DNA of 64,000 nt from Bradyrhizobium sp. CCH5-F6 (lineage in GTDB: Bacteria > Pseudomonadota > Alphaproteobacteria > Rhizobiales > Xanthobacteraceae), in the NCBI RefSeq assembly GCF_001556045.1, contig NZ_LSIC01000014.1, positions 1-64,000 of the forward strand, written 5' to 3'. Made by a program: the position numbers and the translations under genes. The notes beneath the pieces were generated by a model, which ran no database searches, was not told the origin of the DNA, and saw nothing but the letters and a program-made list of their open reading frames with translations. Shown here one piece after another: positions 53,149 to 60,967 of this stretch (position 1 is its first letter; each line of letters opens with the position of its first letter).

Positions 53149-54917
53149 GTCGAACCTGCGTGGGTCATTTCGATGAAATATTTCTGCATGTCCCAGGCAC
53201 CGGTGGGACAACGCTCGGCGCACAGCCCGCAATGCAGGCAGACGTCCTCGTCCTTGACCATGACGCGCCCGGTCTTGAGATCGGAGGAGACGTAGAGGTC
53301 CTGGTCGGGATGCAGTGAGGGCGCCTTCAGGCGCTGGCGCAGGTCGCTTTCCTCGCCATTGGCCGTGAAGGTGATGCAATCCATCGGGCAGATGTCGACG
53401 CAGGCATCGCACTCGATGCAGAGCGAGGTCGAGAACACCGTTTGCACGTCGCAGTTCAGGCAGCGCTCGGCTTCGCCCAACGCCAGCTTGACGTCGTAGC
53501 CGAGCTCGACCTCGGCGCGGATGTCCTTCAGCGCGACGACCTTGTCGCGATGCGGTACCTTGTAGCGCTTGTCGAGCGAGATGTCGTTGTCATAGCTCCA
53601 TTCGTGGATGCCCATCTTCTGGGACGAGACCTGCACGTCGGGCAGGGGGCGCTCGCTGATGTCTTCGCCCGAGAGCATCTTGTGGATCGACAGCGCGGCG
53701 TCGTGGCCTTGCGCGACCGCCCAGATGATGTTTTTCGGGCCGAACGCGGCGTCGCCGCCGAAAAACACCTTCGGGTTGGTCGAGACGAAGGTGTTCGGAT
53801 CGACCTTGGGCATGTGCCATTTGTCGAACTCGATGCCGCAATCCTGCTCGATCCAGGGGAAGGCGTTCTCCTGGCCGACGGCGACCAGCACGTCGTCGCA
53901 TGCGATGGTCTGGTCCGGCTCGCCTGATGGCACGAGGTTGCGGCGGCCCTTGGCGTCGTATTCGGCCTTCACCTTCTGGAAGGTGATGCCGGTGAGCTTG
54001 CCGCCCTCATGCACGAAGGCGACCGGAACCATGAAATTGAGGATCGGGATGTCCTCGTGGATCGCGTCCTCCTTTTCCCAGGGTGAGGCCTTCATCTCCT
54101 CGAAGCCGGAGCGCACGACGACCTTGACGTCTTCGCCGCCGAGCCGGCGCGCGGTGCGGCAGCAATCCATCGCGGTGTTGCCGCCGCCGAGCACGATGAC
54201 GCGCTTGCCGATCTTGTCGGTGTGGCCGAACGAGACCGAGGCCAGCCATTCGATGCCGATGTGGATGTTGGCCGCTGCTTCCTTGCGGCCGGGAATGTCG
54301 AGCTCGCGGCCGCGCGGCGCGCCGGAGCCGACGAAGATCGCATCGTATCTCTCCGCAAGCAGCGCCTTCATGCTGTCGATGCGGTGCCCGCCCCTAAAGT
54401 CGACGCCGAGACCCAGGATGTAGCCGGTCTCCTCGTCGATCACCGAATTGGGCAGGCGGAATTTCGGGATCTGCGTGCGCATCATGCCGCCCGCTTCCGG
54501 ATCGGCATCGAACACCGTGCAGTGATAGCCGAGCGGCGCGAGATCGCGCGCCACCGTCAGCGAGGCCGGACCGCCGCCGACCAGCGCGACGCGCTTGCCG
54601 TTCTTCGCTACGGGGCGCGGCAGGCGCTGCCTGATGTCGTCCTTAAAGTCCGCGGCGACCCGCTTGAGGCGGCAGATCGCCACCGGATTCTCCTCGACGC
54701 GTCCGCGCCGGCACGCCGGCTCGCAGGGGCGATCGCAGGTGCGTCCCAGGATTCCGGGAAACACGTTCGATTTCCAGTTGATCATATAGGCGTCGCTGTA
54801 GCGGCCTTGTGCGATCAGTCGGATATATTCGGGAACCGGGGTGTGCGCAGGACAGGCCCATTGGCAATCGACCACTTTGTGAAAGTAGTCGGGGGCCGCG
54901 ATATCGGTCGGTTTCAT
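53118..54917 (-). CDS. GltD-like FAD/NAD(P) oxidoreductase with 4Fe-4S domains
   Basis: A 599-residue flavoprotein. The N-terminal GltD-type iron-sulfur region has CQWACPAHTPVPEYI and GRTCDRPCEPACRRG. The FAD motif VALVGGGPASLTVARDLA and the NAD(P) motif VIVLGGGNTAMDCCRTARRLGG follow, with VFFGGDAAFGP near the middle. The C-terminus has two 4Fe-4S motifs, CIECDACVDICPMDC and CLHCGLCAERCPTG. It probably passes electrons between the OFOR subunits (or ferredoxin) and NAD(P), acting as the third subunit. GTAGG precedes the ATG. It overlaps korA. Confidence 0.9.
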   Translation of the reverse strand: MKPTDIAAPDYFHKVVDCQWACPAHTPVPEYIRLIAQGRYSDAYMINWKSNVFPGILGRTCDRPCEPACRRGRVEENPVAICRLKRVAADFKDDIRQRLPRPVAKNGKRVALVGGGPASLTVARDLAPLGYHCTVFDADPEAGGMMRTQIPKFRLPNSVIDEETGYILGLGVDFRGGHRIDSMKALLAERYDAIFVGSGAPRGRELDIPGRKEAAANIHIGIEWLASVSFGHTDKIGKRVIVLGGGNTAMDCCRTARRLGGEDVKVVVRSGFEEMKASPWEKEDAIHEDIPILNFMVPVAFVHEGGKLTGITFQKVKAEYDAKGRRNLVPSGEPDQTIACDDVLVAVGQENAFPWIEQDCGIEFDKWHMPKVDPNTFVSTNPKVFFGGDAAFGPKNIIWAVAQGHDAALSIHKMLSGEDISERPLPDVQVSSQKMGIHEWSYDNDISLDKRYKVPHRDKVVALKDIRAEVELGYDVKLALGEAERCLNCDVQTVFSTSLCIECDACVDICPMDCITFTANGEESDLRQRLKAPSLHPDQDLYVSSDLKTGRVMVKDEDVCLHCGLCAERCPTGAWDMQKYFIEMTHAGSTCPTKSRSAA

Positions 54918-54937
54918 TCCTACCCTGTCCGCGCAGG

Positions 54938-54965
54938 CTGAAAGACCCCGCGGCCTTTTTTGTTG
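54938..54965. other. terminator-like hairpin upstream of the kor operon
   Basis: GAAAGACC-CCGC-GGCCTTTTTT: on the plus strand AAAG-ACC pairs with GG-CCTTT (one mismatch) followed by a T-run. It lies about 20-45 bases before the kor operon's first start codon, on the opposite strand. It could terminate antisense transcription or be a 5' leader structure. Confidence 0.3.
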
Positions 54966-55158
54966 AGCGTGGCGGACGCTTAGCGCGTCTCGATCTGGTT
55001 TCTGAATGACGTCATTGGGTTAGCTTATTAGAACCGTTCCGAAGTACAACGGCAAATTTGCGCGCTTTCCTTCTTTCATGGGAGCTACGCGTGCACAGCA
55101 TTAACGACGCGCGCGGATAGATGCGGCAGTGCAGCATGTTGCGGTGCGCATGAGCGCG

Positions 55159-55836
55159 TCAGCCGCGCGCGATGTCGCTCTTCGCAAGGTCCCACATCAG
55201 GTTGTAGGTGCCGACCGAGATCGGAAGCGGGAAGGGCGCAGCAGCCGGTCCGGTAAAGCGCTCGGCGATCACGGCCGAGACTGCGCCGACATGCGTGCCG
55301 TCGATCAGAACGAACCAGTCGCGTGCGCCCTCGTTGCGCACGGCCGGAATGCCCGCCGTCGCGCCCGACAATTCCGCTTCGCTTTCGAGCAGATGCATCG
55401 AGATGATGCCGTCGCACTCTTCGGGCCTGAGCTTGTCTTGCAGTGCATCACGCCACGGTGCCGCATTGTCCGGCGTCGGCCGCAGCCGCACCATCCCGAG
55501 CGCAGCGCCACGGCCGGTGCCGTTGCTGACGGTGATCCGCGCAACGACGCGGAGCATGTCCTTGAAGCGCGCCATGGTCCGGCGCGACCAGTCGGTCTGA
55601 TTGGCGAGCCGCGCCCGATAGGCAGGGCTGTCGAGCACGTCGAGCGTCGCGGTCGAGTACAGCGAGAGATATCTGGGATTGGCGGCATGCGCGACATAGC
55701 GCCGCGCTTCCAGGAATCCGTCGATCGCGACGCGCTCTTCCAGATGCTCGCGATCGTACCAGCGGTTGAAATCGGCCTCATCGGATGCGTCGATATTCAT
55801 CGACGTCAGCAGCATGCCTTTCCCGGCGAGCGGCAT
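55159..55836 (-). CDS. hypothetical protein, DUF4286-like
   Basis: A 225-residue soluble protein made of two similar halves of ferredoxin-like type. The N-terminal half has NIDASDEADFNRWYDREHLEERVAIDGFLEARRYV, a dimeric alpha/beta-barrel pattern, followed by YLSLYSTATLDVLDSPAYRARL. The second half has ISMHLLESEAEL and DWFVLIDG. No catalytic motif is evident. It lies 16 bases after pip and is the last gene of the pqq-pip run. A nearer ATG 21 bases downstream (MLLTSMNID) is an alternative start. Confidence 0.7.
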   Translation of the reverse strand: MPLAGKGMLLTSMNIDASDEADFNRWYDREHLEERVAIDGFLEARRYVAHAANPRYLSLYSTATLDVLDSPAYRARLANQTDWSRRTMARFKDMLRVVARITVSNGTGRGAALGMVRLRPTPDNAAPWRDALQDKLRPEECDGIISMHLLESEAELSGATAGIPAVRNEGARDWFVLIDGTHVGAVSAVIAERFTGPAAAPFPLPISVGTYNLMWDLAKSDIARG

Positions 55837-55852
55837 TTTCTTGTTGTCCTTG

Positions 55853-56839
55853 CTATCGCGCGACCCTGGACGCGAGATCCGCGATCGACTTCATGACCGC
55901 GTCCCTCACGCCGGCATCATAGAGCGAATGCCCGGCGCCTTCCACGATGCGAAGCTCGGAACCCGGCCATGCTTTCGTGAGTGCCTGCGATGTCTCGGGC
56001 GGGCACAACAGGTCGTAGCGGCCCTGCACGATGATGCCGGGAATGCCGGAGAGCCGCCCCGCGTTCCGCAGCAGCTGGTTCTCGGTCATGAAGGAGTTGT
56101 TGACGAAATAATGCGCCTCCATGAACGGCGTCGCCGGCAGCGTGCGCCAGACGTTCAGCGAGGCCAGATCCAGCCGCGTCCTCGCCGGCTTGTGCTCGGA
56201 CAAGGCGCGTTCGGTGTCGTGCCAGGCCCGCGCCGCGGAGCCGTGCACGGCCGGATCGGCGTCGAGGATGCGGCGCCAATAGGCCTCTATCGGCCGGTCT
56301 CGCTCCTCGGGCGGCAGCACGCTCAGAAAATCCTCGTACAGCGCGGGATAGAATTGCGACAGGCGCGCGGTGAACGCTGTCTCGACCTCGGCCCGCGTGC
56401 CGAGGAACGTCGCGCGCAGCGCGATGCCGCTGACGCGCTCCGGATGCGCCTCGGCATAAGCCAGCGCGAGCGTCGCACCCCAGGAGCCGCCGACGACCAT
56501 CCAGCGTGTGATGCCGAACTTCTCGCGGATCTTTTCCATGTCCGCGACGAGATGCGCCGTCGTGTTGTGCGCGCGCGATCCCTTGGGACGGCTGCGGCCG
56601 CAGCCGCGCTGGTCGAACAGCACGGCATGAAAACGATCGGGGTCGAACAGCCGGCGATGGTCGGGCTGGCAGCCGGAGCCCGGCCCGCCATGCAGATAGA
56701 CCGCAGGGATGCCATCGGCGCGGCCGACGCTCTCGACATGGAGCTCATGGCCGTCGCCGACGTCGAGCATGTCGGAGGTCAGCGGCGCAAAGGGATCGGC
56801 ACGTCCAACGGAAGCGGCCGCGTCGGCGTCAGGCATCAT
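55853..56839 (-). CDS. pip: proline iminopeptidase (alpha/beta hydrolase)
   Basis: An alpha/beta hydrolase of the Pip (S33) family that removes N-terminal proline from peptides. The protein has about 328 residues. Marks are PAVYLHGGPGSGCQPDHRRLFDP (oxyanion region), VLFDQRGCGRS, the nucleophile elbow VGGSWGATLAL, and the acid/histidine part GRYDLLCPP and GAGHSLYDAGV. The double ATG at 56839/56836 overlaps the last codons of pqqE, which indicates translational coupling. The link to PQQ operon genes is positional; no role in PQQ maturation is shown. Confidence 0.92.
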   Translation of the reverse strand: MMPDADAAASVGRADPFAPLTSDMLDVGDGHELHVESVGRADGIPAVYLHGGPGSGCQPDHRRLFDPDRFHAVLFDQRGCGRSRPKGSRAHNTTAHLVADMEKIREKFGITRWMVVGGSWGATLALAYAEAHPERVSGIALRATFLGTRAEVETAFTARLSQFYPALYEDFLSVLPPEERDRPIEAYWRRILDADPAVHGSAARAWHDTERALSEHKPARTRLDLASLNVWRTLPATPFMEAHYFVNNSFMTENQLLRNAGRLSGIPGIIVQGRYDLLCPPETSQALTKAWPGSELRIVEGAGHSLYDAGVRDAVMKSIADLASRVAR

Positions 56840-58025
56840 TCCCGGATTCCAGAGTGCCGCCGGCGAAGTTGCGATAGAGGAAGCGGCTGGTCTCGCCCTC
56901 CGCCTCGCGCTCGGCCTGCTTGAAGATGGTCTCGTGCAGCGGCGACAGCGCGCAGGCCGGATCGGTGTTGGCGGCATCGCCCGTCAGCGCGAAGGCTTGG
57001 CAGCGGCAGCCGCCGAAATCGATCTCGCGGAACTCGCAGGACTTGCACGGCTCCTTCATCCAGCCGGTGCCGCGATAGCGGTTGAAGGCCTCCGAGTTCT
57101 GCCAGATCCAGGCGATCGAATGGTTGGAGCGCACGGATTCGAAGTCGAGCCCGGTGATGCTCTCGGCGGCGTGGCAGGGCAGCACCCTGCCGGCGGGCGA
57201 GATGTTGAAGAACTGCCGGCCCCATCCGCCCATGCATTTCTTCGGCCGCAACGCATAATAATCGGGAACGACGTAGTCGATCGTCAGCCGGCCCTTGAGC
57301 CGCTCGCGCGCCTCCTCGACGATGCGGGTGCACTCGTCGAGCTGCGCCACGGTCGGCATCAAGGCGGCGCGGTTCTTCAGCGCCCAGCCGTAATATTGCA
57401 CGTTGGCGACCTCGAGCCGGTCGGCGTCGAGATCGAGCGACATCTGGATGATCTCGGGCAGCTGGTGCAGGTTCTGCCGGTGCATCACCGCGTTCACGGT
57501 GAGGGGCAGATCGAGCTCGCGCGTCCATTTGGCCACTTCGAGCTTCTTGCGGTGGCCACCCTTGTAGCCGGCAACGCGATCGGCGAGGCCTTCCTCGATG
57601 CCCTGGAAAGAAATCTGCACATGGCAGAGCCCGGCATCTGCGAGATCGCTGAGCTTCTCGCGGGTCAGCAGCACGGCCGAGGTGATCAGATTTGTATAGA
57701 GGCCGGCGTCGCTGGCATGCTTGACCAGCTCGACCAGATCTTTCCGCGCGGTCGGCTCGCCGCCGGAGAAATGGACCTGGAGCACGCCGATCTCGGCAAG
57801 CTCGCTCAGGACCCTCTTCCACTCTTCCGTGGTCAGCTCCTTGCCGGAGCGGTCGAGCTCGACCGGGTTGGAGCAATAGGGGCATTGCAGCGGGCAGCGA
57901 TGGGTGATCTCGAGCAGCACCGCGAGCGGAATGCCAAACGTCTCCGCCGTCGAGCGCTGCTTCTCCAGCACCGCGAGGCTGTCGCTGGTGTCGGGCGGGA
58001 TGGGATTGCCGAGCACATCGCTCAT
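56829..58025 (-). CDS. pqqE: PQQ biosynthesis radical SAM enzyme PqqE
   Basis: PqqE joins the Glu and Tyr side chains of PqqA by radical SAM chemistry. The 398 residues carry the CxxxCxxC cluster motif CPLQCPYC, FSGGEPTARKDLVEL, the SPASM region with auxiliary-cluster cysteines (KCMGGWG, LPCHAAE, CKSCEFREIDFGGCRCQA, PACALSP). The ATG overlaps the pqqD stop as ATGA (58022-58025). The peptide chaperone PqqD is encoded just upstream, as in other pqq operons. Confidence 0.96.
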   Translation of the reverse strand: MSDVLGNPIPPDTSDSLAVLEKQRSTAETFGIPLAVLLEITHRCPLQCPYCSNPVELDRSGKELTTEEWKRVLSELAEIGVLQVHFSGGEPTARKDLVELVKHASDAGLYTNLITSAVLLTREKLSDLADAGLCHVQISFQGIEEGLADRVAGYKGGHRKKLEVAKWTRELDLPLTVNAVMHRQNLHQLPEIIQMSLDLDADRLEVANVQYYGWALKNRAALMPTVAQLDECTRIVEEARERLKGRLTIDYVVPDYYALRPKKCMGGWGRQFFNISPAGRVLPCHAAESITGLDFESVRSNHSIAWIWQNSEAFNRYRGTGWMKEPCKSCEFREIDFGGCRCQAFALTGDAANTDPACALSPLHETIFKQAEREAEGETSRFLYRNFAGGTLESGNDA

Positions 58026-58333
58026 GACGTCTTCTCCCGGGCCTCCGTGAGGAAGCCCTTGTCGGCGAGGTCCTGCAGCATGGCGATGACGTCGGCGAGG
58101 ATCGCCTCGCGCGGCGCTGCGTATTTCGCAGCCAACTGATCGGCGACGTCGCCGACATTGCGCTCGCCGTCGCAGAGCTGCAAGACCTCGACTGCAATCT
58201 CGTCCGGCGCCAGCACTCGTTCCGGCGCCAGGATCACCCAGACCTGTCGCGTCTCGTCATATCTGAGCTTGGCGTGCCGCGGCAGCACGGGGCGGCTTGC
58301 CTCGCTGACGCTGATGTTCCGCGGCCCGGCCAT
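58022..58333 (-). CDS. pqqD: PQQ biosynthesis peptide chaperone PqqD
   Basis: PqqD binds PqqA and hands it to PqqE. The protein has 103 residues with the family core RPVLPRHAKLRYDETRQVWVILAPERVLAPDEIAVEVLQLCDGERNVGDVADQLAAKYAAP and a final helix ADVIAMLQDLADKGFL. The ATG at 58333 gives the expected short length; longer in-frame starts lie inside pqqC. It lies 11 bases after pqqC and overlaps pqqE. Confidence 0.95.
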   Translation of the reverse strand: MAGPRNISVSEASRPVLPRHAKLRYDETRQVWVILAPERVLAPDEIAVEVLQLCDGERNVGDVADQLAAKYAAPREAILADVIAMLQDLADKGFLTEAREKTS

Positions 58334-58344
58334 CGTTCGTGTCC

Positions 58345-59124
58345 CTAACTCGCCTTGGGCACGAACGCGCCCGGCGGAATGTGCCCCTCCACATAGGCGT
58401 GCTGGAGGGCATCGAGCTGAACCCACAGCACGTTGGTCTTGAAGATCAGGGCGTTGCACACCTGGGCGCGCTGCTCCGGCGTCGTGGCATGCGTCTTGAC
58501 ATAGTCGAGCGCGAAATTGGCGTCACGCGGCGCCTGCGTCAGGCGGCGCTTGAAATAGCTCATGATGTCGGGATTGACGAAATCGTAATGCTCCAGCATG
58601 CCGGCGATGCGCTCTTCGTGCAGGTTCGGCGCGAACAGCTCGGTGAGCGAGGAGGCGATCGCCTCCAGCGGGCTCTTCTCGCGGCAGTAGTGGACATAGG
58701 CCTCCACCGCGAAGCGCGTCGCCGGCAGGATGCCCTCGGTGGATTCCACGTAAGCCGTATCGAGCCCGAGGCCTTCGGTCAGCTTGAGCCAGCGCTCGAT
58801 GCCGCCTTCGCTGCCGACATCGCCGTCATGGTCCTCGATGCGGTGGCGCCATTCCAGCCGGGTGGCGCGGTCGCGAAAGCGCGAGATCACCACCGCGTCC
58901 TTGATCGGGATGGTGCTCTGGTAATAGTAGCGGTTGAGCGCCCAGGCCTGCACCTGGCCCTTGTTGAGCTTGCCGCCGTGCAGCAGCCTATGGAACGGAT
59001 GCAGGCTGTGATAGCGCGTCGCGCCGATATGGCGCAGCGTCGCCTCCAGCTCTTCCGCCGAGTTGAGCCTGATGTCCTTGCCGATCGAGAGCGCGGTCAT
59101 TCCAGTCAGTGATGCGGCGTTCAC
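58345..59124 (-). CDS. pqqC: pyrroloquinoline-quinone synthase PqqC
   Basis: PqqC is the cofactor-less oxidase that performs the last eight-electron oxidation and ring closure to PQQ. The 259 residues are of the heme-oxygenase-like fold, with RYHSLHPFHRLLHGGKLNKGQVQAWALNRYYYQ, IPIKDAV, WRHRIEDHDGD and AVEAYVHYCRE; the family histidine/tyrosine/arginine residues are present. The GTG at 59124 overlaps the pqqB stop as GTGA and has GGAG nine bases upstream. pqqD follows after 11 bases. Confidence 0.96.
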   Translation of the reverse strand: MNAASLTGMTALSIGKDIRLNSAEELEATLRHIGATRYHSLHPFHRLLHGGKLNKGQVQAWALNRYYYQSTIPIKDAVVISRFRDRATRLEWRHRIEDHDGDVGSEGGIERWLKLTEGLGLDTAYVESTEGILPATRFAVEAYVHYCREKSPLEAIASSLTELFAPNLHEERIAGMLEHYDFVNPDIMSYFKRRLTQAPRDANFALDYVKTHATTPEQRAQVCNALIFKTNVLWVQLDALQHAYVEGHIPPGAFVPKAS

Positions 59125-60050
59125 AGCACGATCTCCGTTCCGTCGGCGGGTATCTGCCACCCCGCCTGCTCGGCGGCTTTGCGCTCGGGCGAGCCGGGCA
59201 GCAGCGCCGGATTCGAGTTATTGATATGCAGAAACAGCTTCCTGTCGATACTGAGGTCGGCCAGCCGCGCGATGGCGCCGTCATCGCCGGACATTGCGAC
59301 ATGGCCCATGCTCTTGCCGGTCTTGTGGCCGAGGCCGGCCCTGATCATCTCGTCGTCGCGCCATACCGTGCCGTCGAAGAACACCAGCGCGGCGCCGTCG
59401 ATCTCGGCCTTGAGCGCGTCGGTCACCTCGGCGCAGGCGGCGATGAAATAGAAGCACTTGCCCGTGGCCTTGTCGGTGATCTTCAGGCCCAGCGTGTCGC
59501 CATCGCCGCTCTCGCCGCCCGGATGCGCCTTGCCTTCGAGATACCAGGCCGACTTGCCCGGCACCGCGAAGGGCAGCACCTCCAGGCCGGATCGCGCGCC
59601 ATCCGGCAGGCGGGGCTCGAACGGCTCGCGGAGAGTGATCGGCTGGCGCCGCACGTTCTTCTCGTTCAGCACGTTGAAGATGCTGTTGCTGGCGAGGATC
59701 GCCAGCACTTTCTCGTGCGCATACACCGTGAAGGGCGAGCCCTCGCGCATCGACAGCAGGCCCGCCACCGCATCGACTTCGCTGTTGGTCAGGATCACGC
59801 CCGCAACCGGCGTGTGACGCAGCGCGCCCGTCTTGGGGTGCAGCTGCGGCGTGGCGTTCAATTGCTGGCGAAGGTCGGGGGAGGCGTTGATCAGGAACCA
59901 GTGCTCGCCGTCGCCGCTGAAGGCGACCGAGGCTTGTGTCCGTTGAAGCTCGTGGCCGCCGCTACGGGCCGCTCGGCAGCCCTCGCAACCGCAATTCCAT
60001 TGCGGAACTCCGCCGCCGGCCCCGGCGCCCAGGACGACGACGCGAAGCAT
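59121..60050 (-). CDS. pqqB: PQQ biosynthesis protein PqqB
   Basis: PqqB is a metallo-hydrolase-like protein that hydroxylates the Tyr-derived part in PQQ synthesis. The 309 residues show VVVLGAGAGGGVPQWNCGCEGC, a zinc-binding cysteine motif, then LINASPDLRQQL, ILTNSEVDAVAGLLSMRE (substituting the usual HxHxDH), FFDGTVWRDDEM and LHINNSNPAL. It starts at ATG 60050 with GGAGGGAACG? no: the preceding minus-strand sequence is CTCCAGGAGACGGATC, giving an AGGAG site. It is 124 bases after pqqA. Confidence 0.96.
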   Translation of the reverse strand: MLRVVVLGAGAGGGVPQWNCGCEGCRAARSGGHELQRTQASVAFSGDGEHWFLINASPDLRQQLNATPQLHPKTGALRHTPVAGVILTNSEVDAVAGLLSMREGSPFTVYAHEKVLAILASNSIFNVLNEKNVRRQPITLREPFEPRLPDGARSGLEVLPFAVPGKSAWYLEGKAHPGGESGDGDTLGLKITDKATGKCFYFIAACAEVTDALKAEIDGAALVFFDGTVWRDDEMIRAGLGHKTGKSMGHVAMSGDDGAIARLADLSIDRKLFLHINNSNPALLPGSPERKAAEQAGWQIPADGTEIVL

Positions 60051-60174
60051 GATCCGTCTCCTGGAGGGAACGCTGCGAGGTGGACCTCAGGCCGACACGG
60101 TTGCCGACAAGAATTTTGTCTTCCGGAAACAGAGCGTGACCGAAAGATCCACCTGCGCTGAATGCAGACGCCGC

Positions 60175-60255
60175 TTACTTGCGGGTGGCGCTCACATACA
60201 TGTTGATTTCCATGCCGCAGGGCACTTCGACGATCTTCGGGGCTTTCCAGGCCAT
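60175..60255 (-). CDS. pqqA: PQQ precursor peptide PqqA
   Basis: The 26-residue peptide precursor of PQQ. It begins MAWKAPKIVEVPCGMEIN and ends YVSATRK. The conserved E16 and Y20, three residues apart (E-I-N-M-Y), are the residues joined by PqqE. GGAGAG precedes the ATG. It is too short for ordinary ORF calls but is certain from position, motif and length. It is the first gene of pqqABCDE on the minus strand. Confidence 0.97.
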   Translation of the reverse strand: MAWKAPKIVEVPCGMEINMYVSATRK

Positions 60256-60503
60256 TTGGCTCTCCATTTTTCGCGAAATTGGACGTGTCCGCCCATGGCG
60301 TTAAAGTAATGCGGGCGCAGAAGTTCGCCAGTGAAATTTTCCCGAGAACGGCTATGTTGCATCGCGAAAATGATGCTTGGCCATCATATCTGGTGGGCTG
60401 CCTTGCGGATGGCGCATTCGGTCGCGAACCCTGTCCTGTTAAAGCAGTTGTGAGTGCAGTGCAGCTTTCAATCCGGTTCAGGCGACCCAAACTGGAACTC
60501 GTG

Positions 60504-60761
60504 ATGCCCAGATATTTCTTCAACACCCGCATCGGTGACGAGCTGATCGTGGACCCCGACGGCGAGGACCTGCGCAACCCCGATCGCGCATGGGAGGTCG
60601 CCCGCCAGATGATCCTGGAGGTGGTGAAGTCCGAGGGCGCACAGCCGGCGCTGCTCGAGGCCGTCATCGAGGTGACCGACGACGATGGGGAGATCGTGCT
60701 TGAATTCCCCTTCACCGAGGCGCTGCTGGACATCCCCGACCAGTCCGCGACAAGGCATTAA
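60504..60761 (+). CDS. DUF6894 family small protein
   Basis: An 85-residue soluble protein. It opens MPRYFFNTRIGDELIVDPDGEDLRNPDRAWEVARQMI and ends with VTDDDGEIVLEFPFTEAL, the usual pattern of the small DUF6894 proteins common in Bradyrhizobium. The function is unknown. ATG 60504 matches the family start; AACTGGAACTCGTG lies upstream. It stands alone, divergent from pqqA. Confidence 0.85.
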   Translation: MPRYFFNTRIGDELIVDPDGEDLRNPDRAWEVARQMILEVVKSEGAQPALLEAVIEVTDDDGEIVLEFPFTEALLDIPDQSATRH

Positions 60762-60776
60762 AACCTGCGCGCTCCC

Positions 60777-60863
60777 CGTCATTGCGAGCGTAGCGAAGCA
60801 ATCCGGACTGCCTCCATGGAGGGGGCCTGGGTTGCTTCGTCGCAAGGCCTGCTCGCAATGACG
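60777..60863. repeat. dispersed palindromic repeat, family A
   Basis: CGTCATTGCGAGCGTAGCGAAGCAATCCGGACT...GTTGCTTCGTCGCAAGGCCTGCTCGCAATGACG. It is a diverged copy between the DUF6894 gene and the amidase gene. Confidence 0.85.
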
Positions 60864-60967
60864 GAGAATTTGGCGTCGTCCCGCGCCATCGCCCTTCACC
60901 TCCGCGAAATCCGCATGGCTTTGCCGCGTTCCCGGCGCTAAAAGACGCCGGTCATACGGAGCAAGCC

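Noticed and set aside
55081..55158. Terminator or small gene between the kor operon and the DUF4286-like gene
   Set aside because: No stable hairpin with T-run and no ORF with a start and ribosome binding site was found.
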